Under the pieces are notes generated by a model. The model worked only from the letters and a program-made list of their open reading frames with translations. It ran no database searches and had not been told where the DNA came from. This document shows positions 47,852 to 61,126 of a stretch of 64,000 bases of DNA, piece after piece. The translations under genes and the position numbers were made by a program. This DNA is from Acanthacorydalis orientalis. Taxonomy: Eukaryota; Arthropoda; Insecta; Megaloptera; Corydalidae. Position 1 is the first letter of the stretch. The number at the start of each line of letters is the position of its first letter. The stretch lies in contig CM068313.1 in NCBI GenBank assembly GCA_034766995.1, positions 14,746,512 through 14,810,511 on the forward strand, written 5' to 3'.

Positions 47852-49414
47852 CATTATGTCAAAAACTTATGAATTTAAAAGAACGAATTGTCGCTTTGTT
47901 TTAGTTTCGCACACATTTTTCTTTAACTAAATCTTCAGTTAAACTTCTGTGAACAATGTATTGATTTAAAATTAATTCATCAAACGTGTTTCCAAAGTGT
48001 GTCGTTTAATTAACACTCTTATTTATTGCAATCGATTCATTAGATAGAGAATCTGATACGCGATTGATTATTCATCATTTCGCATCTTTTTACTTTTTAT
48101 ACTATCAGAATACCGTTACCTCACAAAATGTTTCGTTCTTTAAGTTATGAAGATAATAGCACTATCATTAAAATATGCGCTCATGTATCACAGAATTGAC
48201 AATCGTTGATGATAAGACATTTCAATAAAGAGTAAATTACGACATTTGGTGGGTTAATTCATTTATAAAAATGAATTTCATCAGTACTAGACTTTAATTA
48301 TGATTTCTTTTCTCTATTCCCTTTTTATCTTGAAGTGTATAATCAAAATTAATTATAACATAAATTAACGATTATTTTACACCATGTGTGACCATCAGTT
48401 CAAACAAAGTTCTCAATCAATTCGATTTTTATAACAATAAAAAAGTTAAATTACATTTTATGATTAGAGAAACAAACTTTTGAATTGCTTTAAATTCAGT
48501 TTAGGTGAAGTAATTTCCGTCACTGTACGTACCATAAAATTGATTAAAACTTTTATGTTACTTATCTGCACTCTGATATAATGACAACGTGTTTGTTCCT
48601 ATCTAGACATATGACAGTGATTTGATATTTTATTACTGCTGCATGTATTTATAATACATACATGTCTCTGTGTCTACGAACAGATGATTTATTAGACTCT
48701 CGGATTATGTTTCTTGTAACAGAGGAAACATAAAACAAGTTGAGGAAATGTTTTTTTTTTGGTGGTCGTTAAAGGGAACGAACGTGCTTCGAACATTGGT
48801 TTTTATTGGCTTGTATTAGAAATGTGACCTGTGCAATTATTAAATTAAACTCGTTCAGTAAATAAGTAAATAAAATTATATTACTACCATTTAACTGCTT
48901 CGTATCAATTATTTAGCTTAAAAAATCGTAAAAAATGTTCAACGTGTACAGATTAATTACTTATTTTTTTTTAGAAAAAAATAATTCAATCGATATAAAT
49001 AATTTGTAAATAAAACAACACATATAAATCTCTGATGTATGTTTGCTTCATTTTTGCGTTTATACATTGTAGAATTTATTTTTTCTTCTCAGTTTCGTCT
49101 CATAAATGTGTTTATGCTTGTCTGTTTCCTTTTTTTTATGTGAATGTAATTAATTTCGTATGAAACGCGCAACGATTAAACGGTAAAAGAAGATAGAAGA
49201 TCTACATTCAAATACAGACACATGATCGAGTTTTCTTAACACGAACAGATACACGATAATCATCTTAATAACGATTCGTAAATTATGTAGTAACAGCGTG
49301 TGATTCAGTAGCATCAGACACATTACCTTACTACTGTATTCGAACAGATCTGACATTTTTCTACCTTGGATTTGATAAATGATTTGTGTGAAATCAAGGG
49401 TTAAATTCCATGAA
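47852..49414. other. AT-rich gene-free stretch
   Basis: No gene or repeat recognised. ATTCATTTATAAAAATGAAT at 48257 is a small palindrome. It is unique DNA up to the satellite edge. Confidence 0.5.
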
Positions 49415-50725
49415 CAACTTTTTTTGATACTTTTGGTATTTATTATTATCTCATGATATAGAACAATATGAAATTTGTGTCTTTTTTTTTTAATTTTTGG
49501 ATATTTTAAGCAAGAAAAACGTTTATTTTTGCGGATATTTTGCGGATATTTCGCGGTTTTTGTGACTCTTTCGGTACAAATTATGAACCTATGTTAATTT
49601 TGTCTCTTTTACGATATAGAACATGAAATTACGCATCGAACAGTATGAAATACTTGTTAGTTTTATAACATTTTGCATATTTTATGAAGGAATAACGGAA
49701 ATTTTTGCAGATATTTTGCGGTTTTTTTTTTGATATTTCCGACATTTATTATGGACCGATGTTAATTTTGTCTAGAAATATACATAAAGCATTAAAAGAC
49801 GAATCGACCAGTATTAAATAGTTACCACAATATCTTGCATATCAACAAAATAAACCATATCCGCAATATCCGCCATATCCGCAATATATAAAATATCCAA
49901 ATTGTTTTAAAAATGGCAACTATTTCATACCGGTCGATGCGTATATAATTGTTCTATATGATATCTTATTTAAAATTAATATCAGTCCATAAAAAATGTA
50001 GGAAATATCAAATAAACTGCAAAAAATCACATTTTTTGATATTGCGGATATTTCGTATATGGTGGATATTACGGATATTGCTTATTTTGTGGATATGTAG
50101 GATAATTTGGCAACTAATTAATACTGGTCGATTCGTCTTTTAATGCTTTATGTATATTTCTAGACTAAATTAATATCTGTCCGTAATAAATGTCGGAAAT
50201 ATCATAAAAACCGCAAAAAATCAGCAAAAATTACAGTTTTTCCTTCATAAAATACCCAAAATGTTATAAAACTAGCAACTATTTCATACTGTTCTATGCG
50301 TTATTTAATGTTCTATTTCATACTTGAGTCAAAATTGACATCGGTTTATAATAGATACCGAAAAAGTCACAAAAACCGCGAAAAATTAACAAAAATAAAG
50401 GTTTTTCATGGCTAAAAGATCCAAAATGCTATAAAAATGGCAACTATTTCATACTATCCGATGCGTATTTTAATATACTATATCATACATGAGTCAAAAT
50501 TAACATCGGTTCATAATAGATACCAAAAAAGTCACAAAAACCGCGAAAAATTCGCGAAATTAAAGGTTTTTCATGCCTAAAATATCCAAAATGTTAAAAA
50601 AGTGGCAACTATTTCATACTATCCGATGCCTATTTTAATGTTCTATATCATAAATGAGACAAAAATAACATCGGTTCATAATGGATACCGAAAAAGTTAC
50701 AAAAACCGCGAAATATCCGCAAAAT
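49415..50725 (-). repeat. Array left edge: spacer in inverted orientation
   Basis: From about 49415 the sequence matches the reverse complement of the beta-side of a spacer (compare 49490-49880 with the complement of about 54830-55220). From 49880 to 50725 it matches the complement of the alpha side (about 53970-54840). The first monomer is cut at the array border, where GGTATTTATTATTATCTCAT (beta type) appears. The other three spacers run the opposite way. Confidence 0.8.
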
Positions 50726-53142
50726 ATCCGCAAAAAAAAACGTTTTCCTTGCTTAAAATAGCCAAAATATAAAAAAAATTACAAAAATTTCATACTGTTC
50801 GATGCGTATTTTAATGTTCTGTATCATAAGATAATAATAAATAACAAAAAATAACGAAAAACCCCCAAAAATCGCATTTTTTTGGATTTTGCGGATATGC
50901 GGATATGGCGGATACGCAAAAATAAACGTTTTTCTTGCTTAAAATAGCCAAAATGTAAAAAAAATTACAAAAATGTCATACTGTTCGATGCGTATTTTAA
51001 TGTTCTATATCATAAGATAATAATAAATAACAAAAAATAACGAAAAACCCCCAAAAATCGCATTTTTTTGGATTTTGCGGATATGCGGATATGGCGGATA
51101 CGCAAAAATAAACGTTTTTCTTGCTTAAAATAGCCAAAATGTAAAAAAAATTACAAAAATTTCATACTGTTCGATGCGTATTTTAATGTTCTATATCATA
51201 AGATAATAATAAATAACAAAAAATAACGAAAAACCCCCAAAAATCGCATTTTTTTGGATTTTGCGGATATGCGGATATGGCGGATACGCAAAAATAAACG
51301 TTTTTCTTGCTTAAAATAGCCAAAATGTAAAAAAAATGACAAAAATTTCATACTGTTCGATGCGTATTCTCATGTTCTATATCATTAGATAATAATAAAT
51401 ACCAAAAATAACTCAAAAACCCCCCAAAATCGCATTTTTTTGGATTTTGCGGATATGCGGATATGGCGGATACGCAAAAATAAACGTTTTTCTTGCTTAA
51501 AATAGCCAAAATGTAAAAAAAATGACAAAAATTTCATACTGTTCGATGCGTATTCTCATGTTCTATATCATTAGATAATAATAAATACCAAAAATAACTC
51601 AAAAACCCCCCAAAATCGCATTTTTTTGGATTTTGCGGATATGCGGATATGGCGGATACGCAAAAATAAACGTTTTTCTTGCTTAAAATAGCCAAAATGT
51701 AAAAAAAATGACAAAAATTTCATACTGTTCGATGCGTATTCTCATGTTCTATATCATTAGATAATAATAAATACCAAAAATAACTCAAAAACCCCCCAAA
51801 ATCGCATTTTTTTGGATTTTGCGGATATGCGGATATGGCGGATACGCAAAAATAAACGTTTTTCTTGCTTAAAATAGCCAAAATGTAAAAAAAATGACAA
51901 AAATTTCATACTGTTCGATGCGTATTCTCATGTTCTATATCATTAGATAATAATAAATACCAAAAATAACTCAAAAACCCCCCAAAATCGCATTTTTTTG
52001 GATTTTGCGGATATGCGGATATGGCGGATACGCAAAAATAAACGTTTTTCTTGCTTAAAATAGCCAAAATGTAAAAAAAATGACAAAAATTTCATACTGT
52101 TCGATGCGTATTCTCATGTTCTATATCATTAGATAATAATAAATACCAAAAATAACTCAAAAACCCCCCAAAATCGCATTTTTTTGGATTTTGCGGATAT
52201 GCGGATATGGCGGATACGCAAAAATAAACGTTTTTCTTGCTTAAAATAGCCAAAATGTAAAAAAAATGACAAAAATTTCATACTGTTCGATGCGTATTCT
52301 CATGTTCTATATCATTAGATAATAATAAATACCAAAAATAACTCAAAAACCCCCCAAAATCGCATTTTTTTGGATTTTGCGGATATGCGGATATGGCGGA
52401 TACGCAAAAATAAACGTTTTTCTTGCTTAAAATAGCCAAAATGTAAAAAAAATGACAAAAATTTCATACTGTTCGATGCGTATTCTCATGTTCTATATCA
52501 TTAGATAATAATAAATACCAAAAATAACTCAAAAACCCCCCAAAATCGCATTTTTTTGGATTTTGCGGATATGCGGATATGGCGGATACGCAAAAATAAA
52601 CGTTTTTCTTGCTTAAAATAGCCAAAATGTAAAAAAAATGACAAAAATTTCATACTGTTCGATGCGTATTCTCATGTTCTATATCATTAGATAATAATAA
52701 ATACCAAAAATAACTCAAAAACCCCCCAAAATCGCATTTTTTTGGATTTTGCGGATATGCGGATATGGCGGATACGCAAAAATAAACGTTTTTCTTGCTT
52801 AAAATAGCCAAAATGTAAAAAAAATGACAAAAATTTCATACTGTTCGATGCGTATTCTCATGTTCTATATCATTAGATAATAATAAATACCAAAAATAAC
52901 TCAAAAACCCCCCAAAATCGCATTTTTTTGGATTTTGCGGATATGCGGATATGGCGGATACGCAAAAATAAACGTTTTTCTTGCTTAAAATAGCCAAAAT
53001 GTAAAAAAAATGACAAAAATTTCATACTGTTCGATGCGTATTCTCATGTTCTATATCATTAGATAATAATAAATACCAAAAATAACTCAAAAACCCCCCA
53101 AAATCGCATTTTTTTGGATTTTGCGGATATGCGGATATGGCG
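50726..53142 (+). repeat. HOR1 forward arm, 13 monomers
   Basis: Thirteen 186-bp steps are marked by GATACGC at 50911, 51097, 51283 and so on every 186 bp to 53143. The first three are subtype alpha, the next ten subtype beta. The beta copies look identical to each other by eye, which implies very recent amplification, gene conversion or an assembly effect. Confidence 0.93.
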
Positions 53143-53242
53143 GATACGCGGATATTGCGGATATCATATCCGCGGCGGATATCATATCCGCGGCGGATAT
53201 CATATCCGCGGCGGATATCATATCCGCCATTTTCGCGTATCC
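53143..53242. repeat. Palindromic core 1, two extra 18 bp units
   Basis: GCGGATATTGCGGATATC leads into repeats of the 18 bp unit ATATCATATCCGCGGCGG, then ATATCCGCCATTTTCGCG. The left marker (GATACGC, 53143) and right marker (GCGTATCC, 53235) are 92 bp apart, i.e. 56 plus two units. The core is self-complementary and contains CCGCGG and GGATATC. Confidence 0.93.
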
Positions 53243-53978
53243 GCCATATCCGTTTATCCGCAAAATCCAAAAAAATGCGATTTTTGGGGGTTTTTCGTTA
53301 TTGTTTGTTATTTATTATTATTTTATGATATAGAACATTAAAATACGCATCGAACAGTATGAAATTTTTGTAATTTTTTTTACATTTTGGCTATTTTAAG
53401 CAAGAAAAACGTTTATTGTTGCGTATCCGCCATATCCGCATATCCGCAAAATCCAAAAAAATGCGATTTTTGGGGGTTTTTCGTTATTTTTTGTTATTTA
53501 TTATTATCTTATGATATAGAACATTAAAATATGCATCGAACAGTATGAAATTTTTGTAATTTTTTTTACATTTTGGCTATTTTAAGCAAGAAAAACGTTT
53601 ATTTTTGCGTATCCGCCATATCCGCATATCCGCAAAATCCAAAAAAATGCGATTTTTGGGGGTTTTTCGTTATTTTTTGTTATTTATTATTATCTTATGA
53701 TATAGAACATTAAAATACGCATCGAACAGTATGACATTTTTGTAATTTTTTTTACATTTTGGCTATTTTAAGCAAGAAAAACGTTTATTTTTGCGTATCC
53801 GCCATATCCGCATATCCGCAAAATCCAAAAAAATGCGATTTTTGGGGGTTTTTCGTTATTTTTTGTTATTTATTATTATCTTATGATACAGAACATTAAA
53901 ATACGCATCGAACAGTATGAAATTTTTGTAATTTTTTTTATATTTTGGCTATTTTAAGCAAGGAAAACGTTTTTTTTT
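53235..53978 (-). repeat. HOR1 reverse arm, 4 alpha monomers
   Basis: GCGTATCC markers lie at 53235, 53421, 53607 and 53793. The last monomer carries the position-specific variant GATACAGAAC (GATATAGAAC elsewhere), which recurs in the last reverse monomer of every HOR. Confidence 0.92.
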
Positions 53979-55190
53979 GCGGATATTTTGCGGATATTTC
54001 GCGGTTTTTGTAACTTTTTCGGTATCCATTATGAACCGATGTTATTTTTGTCTCATTTATGATATAGAACATTAAAATAGGCATCGGATAGTATGAAATA
54101 GTTGCCACTTTTTTAACATTTTGGATATTTTAGGCATGAAAAACCTTTAATTTCGCGAATTTTTCGCGGTTTTTGTGACTTTTTTGGTATCTATTATGAA
54201 CCGATGTTAATTTTGACTCATGTATGATATAGTATATTAAAATACGCATCGGATAGTATGAAATAGTTGCCATTTTTATAGCATTTTGGATCTTTTAGCC
54301 ATGAAAAACCTTTATTTTTGTTAATTTTTCGCGGTTTTTGTGACTTTTTCGGTATCTATTATAAACCGATGTCAATTTTGACTCAAGTATGAAATAGAAC
54401 ATTAAATAACGCATAGAACAGTATGAAATAGTTGCTAGTTTTATAACATTTTGGGTATTTTATGAAGGAAAAACTGTAATTTTTGCTGATTTTTTGCGGT
54501 TTTTATGATATTTCCGACATTTATTACGGACAGATATTAATTTAGTCTAGAAATATACATAAAGCATTAAAAGACGAATCGACCAGTATTAATTAGTTGC
54601 CAAATTATCCTACATATCCACAAAATAAGCAATATCCGTAATATCCACCATATACGAAATATCCGCATTATCCGCAATATCAAAAAAATGTGATTTTTTG
54701 CAGTTTATTTGATATTTCCTACATATTTTATGGACTGATATTAATTTTAAATAAGATATGATATAGAACAATTATATACGCATCGACCGGTATGAAATAG
54801 TTGCCATTTTTAAAACATTTTGGATATTTTATATATTGCGGATATGGCGGATATTGAGGATATGGCGGATATGATTTATTTTGTTGATATGTAGGATATT
54901 TTGGTAACTAGTTAATACTGGTCGATTCGTCTTTTAATGCTTTATGTATATTTCTAGACAAAATTAACATCGGTCCATAATAAATGTCGGAAATATCAAA
55001 AAAACCGCAAAATATCTGCAAAAATTTCCGTTATTCCTTCATAAAATATGCAAAATGTTATAAAACTAGCAACTATTTCATACCGTTCGATGCGTATTCT
55101 CATGTTCTATATCGTAAAAGAAACAAAATTAACATAGGTTCATAATTGATACCGAAAAAGTGACAAAAACCGCGAAATATCCGCAAAACA
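53979..55190. repeat. Spacer 1 (1.21 kb, diverged monomers, orientation switch)
   Basis: It holds diverged monomers recognisable by GTATGAAATAGTTGCC-type words at 54091, 54256, 54421, 54586 and 54790 (steps 165, 165, 165, 204). Orientation changes from reverse to forward at about 54850 in a GGATATGGCGGATATTGAGG cluster. Flanking outer parts pair as inverted repeats around 54752 (GACGAATCGACC at 54573 with its complement ending at 54931). Confidence 0.88.
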
Positions 55191-55748
55191 TCCGCAAATA
55201 AATAAATGTTTTTCTTGCTTAAAATAGCCAAAATGTAAAAAAAATGACAAAAATTTCATACTGTTCGATGCGTATTCTCATGTTCTATATCATTAGATAA
55301 TAATAAATACCAAAAATAACTCAAAAACCCCCCAAAATCGCATTTTTTTGGATTTTGCGGATATGCGGATATGGCGGATACGCAAAAATAAACGTTTTTC
55401 TTGCTTAAAATAGCCAAAATGTAAAAAAAATGACAAAAATTTCATACTGTTCGATGCGTATTCTCATGTTCTATATCATTAGATAATAATAAATACCAAA
55501 AATAACTCAAAAACCCCCCAAAATCGCATTTTTTTGGATTTTGCGGATATGCGGATATGGCGGATACGCAAAAATAAACGTTTTTCTTGCTTAAAATAGC
55601 CAAAATGTAAAAAAAATGACAAAAATTTCATACTGTTCGATGCGTATTCTCATGTTCTATATCATTAGATAATAATAAATACCAAAAATAACTCAAAAAC
55701 CCCCCAAAATCGCATTTTTTTGGATTTTGCGGATATGCGGATATGGCG
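55191..55748 (+). repeat. HOR2 forward arm, 3 beta monomers
   Basis: GATACGC markers at 55377, 55563 and 55749. All three are beta subtype. Confidence 0.92.
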
Positions 55749-55866
55749 GATACGCGGATATTGCGGATATCATATCCGCGGCGGATATCATATCCGCGGC
55801 GGATATCATATCCGCGGCGGATATCATATCCGCGGCGGATATCATATCCGCCATTTTCGCGTATCC
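55749..55866. repeat. Palindromic core 2, three extra 18 bp units
   Basis: The markers at 55749 and 55859 are 110 bp apart, i.e. 56 plus three 18 bp units. Confidence 0.93.
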
Positions 55867-56788
55867 GCCATATCCGTTTATCCGCAAAATCCAAAAAAAT
55901 GCGATTTTTGGGGGTTTTTCGTTATTTTTTGTTATTTATTATTATTTTATGATATAGAACATTAAAATACGCATCGAACAGTATGAAATTTTTGTAATTT
56001 TTTTTACATTTTGGCTATTTTAAGCAAGAAAAACGTTTATTGTTGCGTATCCGCCATATCCGCATATCCGCAAAATCCAAAAAAATGCGATTTTTGGGGG
56101 TTTTTCGTTATTTTTTGTTATTTATTATTATCTTATGATATAGAACATTAAAATATGCATCGAACAGTATGAAATTTTTGTAATTTTTTTTACATTTTGG
56201 CTATTTTAAGCAAGAAAAACGTTTATTTTTGCGTATCCGCCATATCCGCATATCCGCAAAATCCAAAAAAATGCGATTTTTGGGGGTTTTTCGTTATTTT
56301 TTGTTATTTATTATTATCTTATGATATAGAACATTAAAATACGCATCGAACAGTATGAAATTTTTGTAATTTTTTTTACATTTTGGCTATTTTAAGCAAG
56401 AAAAACGTTTATTTTTGCGTATCCGCCATATCCGCATATCCGCAAAATCCAAAAAAATGCGATTTTTGGGGGTTTTTCGTTATTTTTTGTTATTTATTAT
56501 TATCTTATGATATAGAACATTAAAATACGCATCGAACAGTATGACATTTTTGTAATTTTTTTTACATTTTGGCTATTTTAAGCAAGAAAAACGTTTATTT
56601 TTGCGTATCCGCCATATCCGCATATCCGCAAAATCCAAAAAAATGCGATTTTTGGGGGTTTTTCGTTATTTTTTGTTATTTATTATTATCTTATGATACA
56701 GAACATTAAAATACGCATCGAACAGTATGAAATTTTTGTAATTTTTTTTATATTTTGGCTATTTTAAGCAAGGAAAACGTTTTTTTTT
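55859..56788 (-). repeat. HOR2 reverse arm, 5 alpha monomers
   Basis: GCGTATCC markers at 55859, 56045, 56231, 56417 and 56603. The terminal GATACAGAAC variant is at about 56694. Confidence 0.92.
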
Positions 56789-57999
56789 TGCGGATATTTT
56801 GCGGATATTTCGCGGTTTTTGTAACTTTTTCGGTATCCATTATGAACCGATGTTATTTTTGTCTCATTTATGATATAGAACATTAAAATAGGCATCGGAT
56901 AGTATGAAATAGTTGCCACTTTTTTAACATTTTGGATATTTTAGGCATGAAAAACCTTTAATTTCGCGAATTTTTCGCGGTTTTTGTGACTTTTTTGGTA
57001 TCTATTATGAACCGATGTTAATTTTGACTCATGTATGATATAGTATATTAAAATACGCATCGGATAGTATGAAATAGTTGCCATTTTTATAGCATTTTGG
57101 ATCTTTTAGCCATGAAAAACCTTTATTTTTGTTAATTTTTCGCGGTTTTTGTGACTTTTTCGGTATCTATTATAAACCGATGTCAATTTTGACTCAAGTA
57201 TGAAATAGAACATTAAATAACGCATAGAACAGTATGAAATAGTTGCTAGTTTTATAACATTTTGGGTATTTTATGAAGGAAAAACTGTAATTTTTGCTGA
57301 TTTTTTGCGGTTTTTATGATATTTCCGACATTTATTACGGACAGATATTAATTTAGTCTAGAAATATACATAAAGCATTAAAAGACGAATCGACCAGTAT
57401 TAATTAGTTGCCAAAATATCCTACATATCCACAAAATAAGCAATATCCGTAATATCCACCATATACGAAATATCCGCATTATCCGCAATATCAAAAAAAT
57501 GTGATTTTTTGCAGTTTATTTGATATTTCCTACATATTTTATGGACTGATATTAATTTTAAATAAGATATGATATAGAACAATTATATACGCATCGACCG
57601 GTATGAAATAGTTGCCATTTTTAAAACATTTTGGATATTTTATATATTGCGGATATGGCGGATATTGAGGATATGGCGGATATGATTTATTTTGTTGATA
57701 TGTAGGATATTTTGGTAACTAGTTAATACTGGTCGATTCGTCTTTTAATGCTTTATGTATATTTCTAGACAAAATTAACATCGGTCCATAATAAATGTCG
57801 GAAATATCAAAAAAACCGCAAAATATCTGCAAAAATTTCCGTTATTCCTTCATAAAATATGCAAAATGTTATAAAACTAGCAACTATTTCATACCGTTCG
57901 ATGCGTATTCTCATGTTCTATATCGTAAAAGAAACAAAATTAACATAGGTTCATAATTGATACCGAAAAAGTGACAAAAACCGCGAAATATCCGCAAAA
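56789..57999. repeat. Spacer 2
   Basis: 1,211 bp, nearly identical to spacer 1, with single-base changes such as CAAAATATCC for CAAATTATCC at about 57412. Confidence 0.9.
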
Positions 58000-58743
58000 C
58001 ATCTGCAAAAATAAATGTTTTTCTTGCTTAAAATATACAAAATGTAAAAAAAATGACAAAAATTTCATACTGTTCGATGCGTATTCTCATGTTCTATATC
58101 ATTAGATAATAATAAATACCAAAAATAACTCAAAAACCCCCCAAAATCGCATTTTTTTGGATTTTGCGGATATGCGGATATGGCGGATACGCAAAAATAA
58201 ACGTTTTTCTTGCTTAAAATAGCCAAAATGTAAAAAAAATGACAAAAATTTCATACTGTTCGATGCGTATTCTCATGTTCTATATCATTAGATAATAATA
58301 AATACCAAAAATAACTCAAAAACCCCCCAAAATCGCATTTTTTTGGATTTTGCGGATATGCGGATATGGCGGATACGCAAAAATAAACGTTTTTCTTGCT
58401 TAAAATAGCCAAAATGTAAAAAAAATGACAAAAATTTCATACTGTTCGATGCGTATTCTCATGTTCTATATCATTAGATAATAATAAATACCAAAAATAA
58501 CTCAAAAACCCCCCAAAATCGCATTTTTTTGGATTTTGCGGATATGCGGATATGGCGGATACGCAAAAATAAACGTTTTTCTTGCTTAAAATAGCCAAAA
58601 TGTAAAAAAAATGACAAAAATTTCATACTGTTCGATGCGTATTCTCATGTTCTATATCATTAGATAATAATAAATACCAAAAATAACTCAAAAACCCCCC
58701 AAAATCGCATTTTTTTGGATTTTGCGGATATGCGGATATGGCG
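58000..58743 (+). repeat. HOR3 forward arm, 4 beta monomers
   Basis: GATACGC markers at 58186, 58372, 58558 and 58744. Confidence 0.92.
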
Positions 58744-58807
58744 GATACGCGGATATTGCGGATATCATATCCGCGGCGGATATCATATCCGCCATTTTCG
58801 CGTATCC
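58744..58807. repeat. Palindromic core 3, no extra units
   Basis: The markers at 58744 and 58800 are 56 bp apart, the minimal core. Confidence 0.93.
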
Positions 58808-59915
58808 GCCATATCCGTTTATCCGCAAAATCCAAAAAAATGCGATTTTTGGGGGTTTTTCGTTATTTTTTGTTATTTATTATTATTTTATGATATAGAA
58901 CATTAAAATACGCATCGAACAGTATGAAATTTTTGTAATTTTTTTTACATTTTGGCTATTTTAAGCAAGAAAAACGTTTATTGTTGCGTATCCGCCATAT
59001 CCGCATATCCGCAAAATCCAAAAAAATGCGATTTTTGGGGGTTTTTCGTTATTTTTTGTTATTTATTATTATCTTATGATATAGAACATTAAAATATGCA
59101 TCGAACAGTATGAAATTTTTGTAATTTTTTTTACATTTTGGCTATTTTAAGCAAGAAAAACGTTTATTTTTGCGTATCCGCCATATCCGCATATCCGCAA
59201 AATCCAAAAAAATGCGATTTTTGGGGGTTTTTCGTTATTTTTTGTTATTTATTATTATCTTATGATATAGAACATTAAAATACGCATCGAACAGTATGAC
59301 ATTTTTGTAATTTTTTTTACATCTTGGCTATTTTAAGCAAGAAAAACGTTTATTTTTGCGTATCCGCCATATCCGCATATCCGCAAAATCGAAAAAAATG
59401 CGATTTTTGGGGGTTTTTCGTTATTTTTTGTTATTTATTATTATCTTATGATATAGAACATTAAAATACGCATCGAACAGTATGAAATTTTTGTAATTTT
59501 TTTTACATTTTGGCTATTTTAAGCAAGAAAAACGTTTATTTTTGCGTATCCGCCATATCCGCATATCCGCAAAATCCAAAAAAATGCGATTTTTGGGGGT
59601 TTTTCGTTATTTTTTGTTATTTATTATTATCTTATGATATAGAACATTAAAATACGCATCGAACAGTATGACATTTTTGTAATTTTTTTTACATTTTGGC
59701 TATTTTAAGCAAGAAAAACGTTTATTTTTGCGTATCCGCCATATCCGCATATCCGCAAAATCCAAAAAAATGCGATTTTTGGGGGTTTTTCGTTATTTTT
59801 TGTTATTTATTATTATCTTATGATACAGAACATTAAAATACGCATCGAACAGTATGAAATTTTTGTAATTTTTTTTATATTTTGGCTATTTTAAGCAAGG
59901 AAAACGTTTTTTTTT
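58800..59915 (-). repeat. HOR3 reverse arm, 6 alpha monomers
   Basis: GCGTATCC markers at 58800, 58986, 59172, 59358, 59544 and 59730. The terminal GATACAGAAC variant is at about 59822. Confidence 0.92.
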
Positions 59916-61126
59916 GCGGATATTTTGCGGATATTTCGCGGTTTTTGTAACTTTTTCGGTATCCATTATAAACCGATGTTATTTTTGTCTCATTTATGAT
60001 ATAGAACATTAAAATAGGCATCGGATAGTATGAAATAGTTGCCACTTTTTTAACATTTTGGATATTTTAGGCATGAAAAACCTTTAATTTCGCGAATTTT
60101 TCGCGGTTTTTGTGACTTTTTTGGTATCTATTATGAACCGATGTTAATTTTGACTCATGTATGATATAGTATATTAAAATACGCATCGGATAGTATGAAA
60201 TAGTTGCCATTTTTATAGCATTTTGGATCTTTTAGCCATGAAAAACCTTTATTTTTGTTAATTTTTCGCGGTTTTTGTGACTTTTTCGGTATCTATTATA
60301 AACCGATGTCAATTTTGACTCAAGTATGAAATAGAACATTAAATAACGCATAGAACAGTATGAAATAGTTGCTAGTTTTATAACATTTTGGGTATTTTAT
60401 GAAGGAAAAACTGTAATTTTTGCTGATTTTTTGCGGTTTTTATGATATTTCCGACATTTATTACGGACAGATATTAATTTAGTCTAGAAATATACATAAA
60501 GCATTAAAAGACGAATCGACCAGTATTAATTAGTTGCCAAATTATCCTACATATCCACAAAATAAGCAATATCCGTAATATCCACCATATACGAAATATC
60601 CGCATTATCCGCAATATCAAAAAAATGTGATTTTTTGCAGTTTATTTGATATTTCCTACATATTTTATGGACTGATATTAATTTTAAATAAGATATGATA
60701 TAGAACAATTATATACGCATCGACCGGTATGAAATAGTTGCCATTTTTAAAACATTTTGGATATTTTATATATTGCGGATATGGCGGATATTGAGGATAT
60801 GGCGGATATGATTTATTTTGTTGATATGTAGGATATTTTGGTAACTAGTTAATACTGGTCGATTCGTCTTTTAATGCTTTATGTATATTTCTAGACAAAA
60901 TTAACATCGGTCCATAATAAATGTCGGAAATATCAAAAAAAACCGCAAAATATCTGCAAAAATTTCCGTTATTCCTTCATAAAATATGCAAAATGTTATA
61001 AAACTAGCAACTATTTCATACCGTTCGATGCGTATTCTCATGTTCTATATCGTAAAAGAAACAAAATTAACATAGGTTCATAATTGATACCGAAAAAGTG
61101 ACAAAAACCGCGAAATATCCGCAAAA
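59916..61126. repeat. Spacer 3
   Basis: 1,211 bp, nearly identical to spacers 1 and 2. One private change is ATTATAAACCGATG for ATTATGAACCGATG at about 59965. Confidence 0.9.

Noticed and set aside
43569..48276. Small palindromes ATTCATTT-N4-AAATGAAT at 43569 and 48257 as a family
   Set aside because: They are only 20 bp, AT-rich and without shared flanks, so chance is likely.
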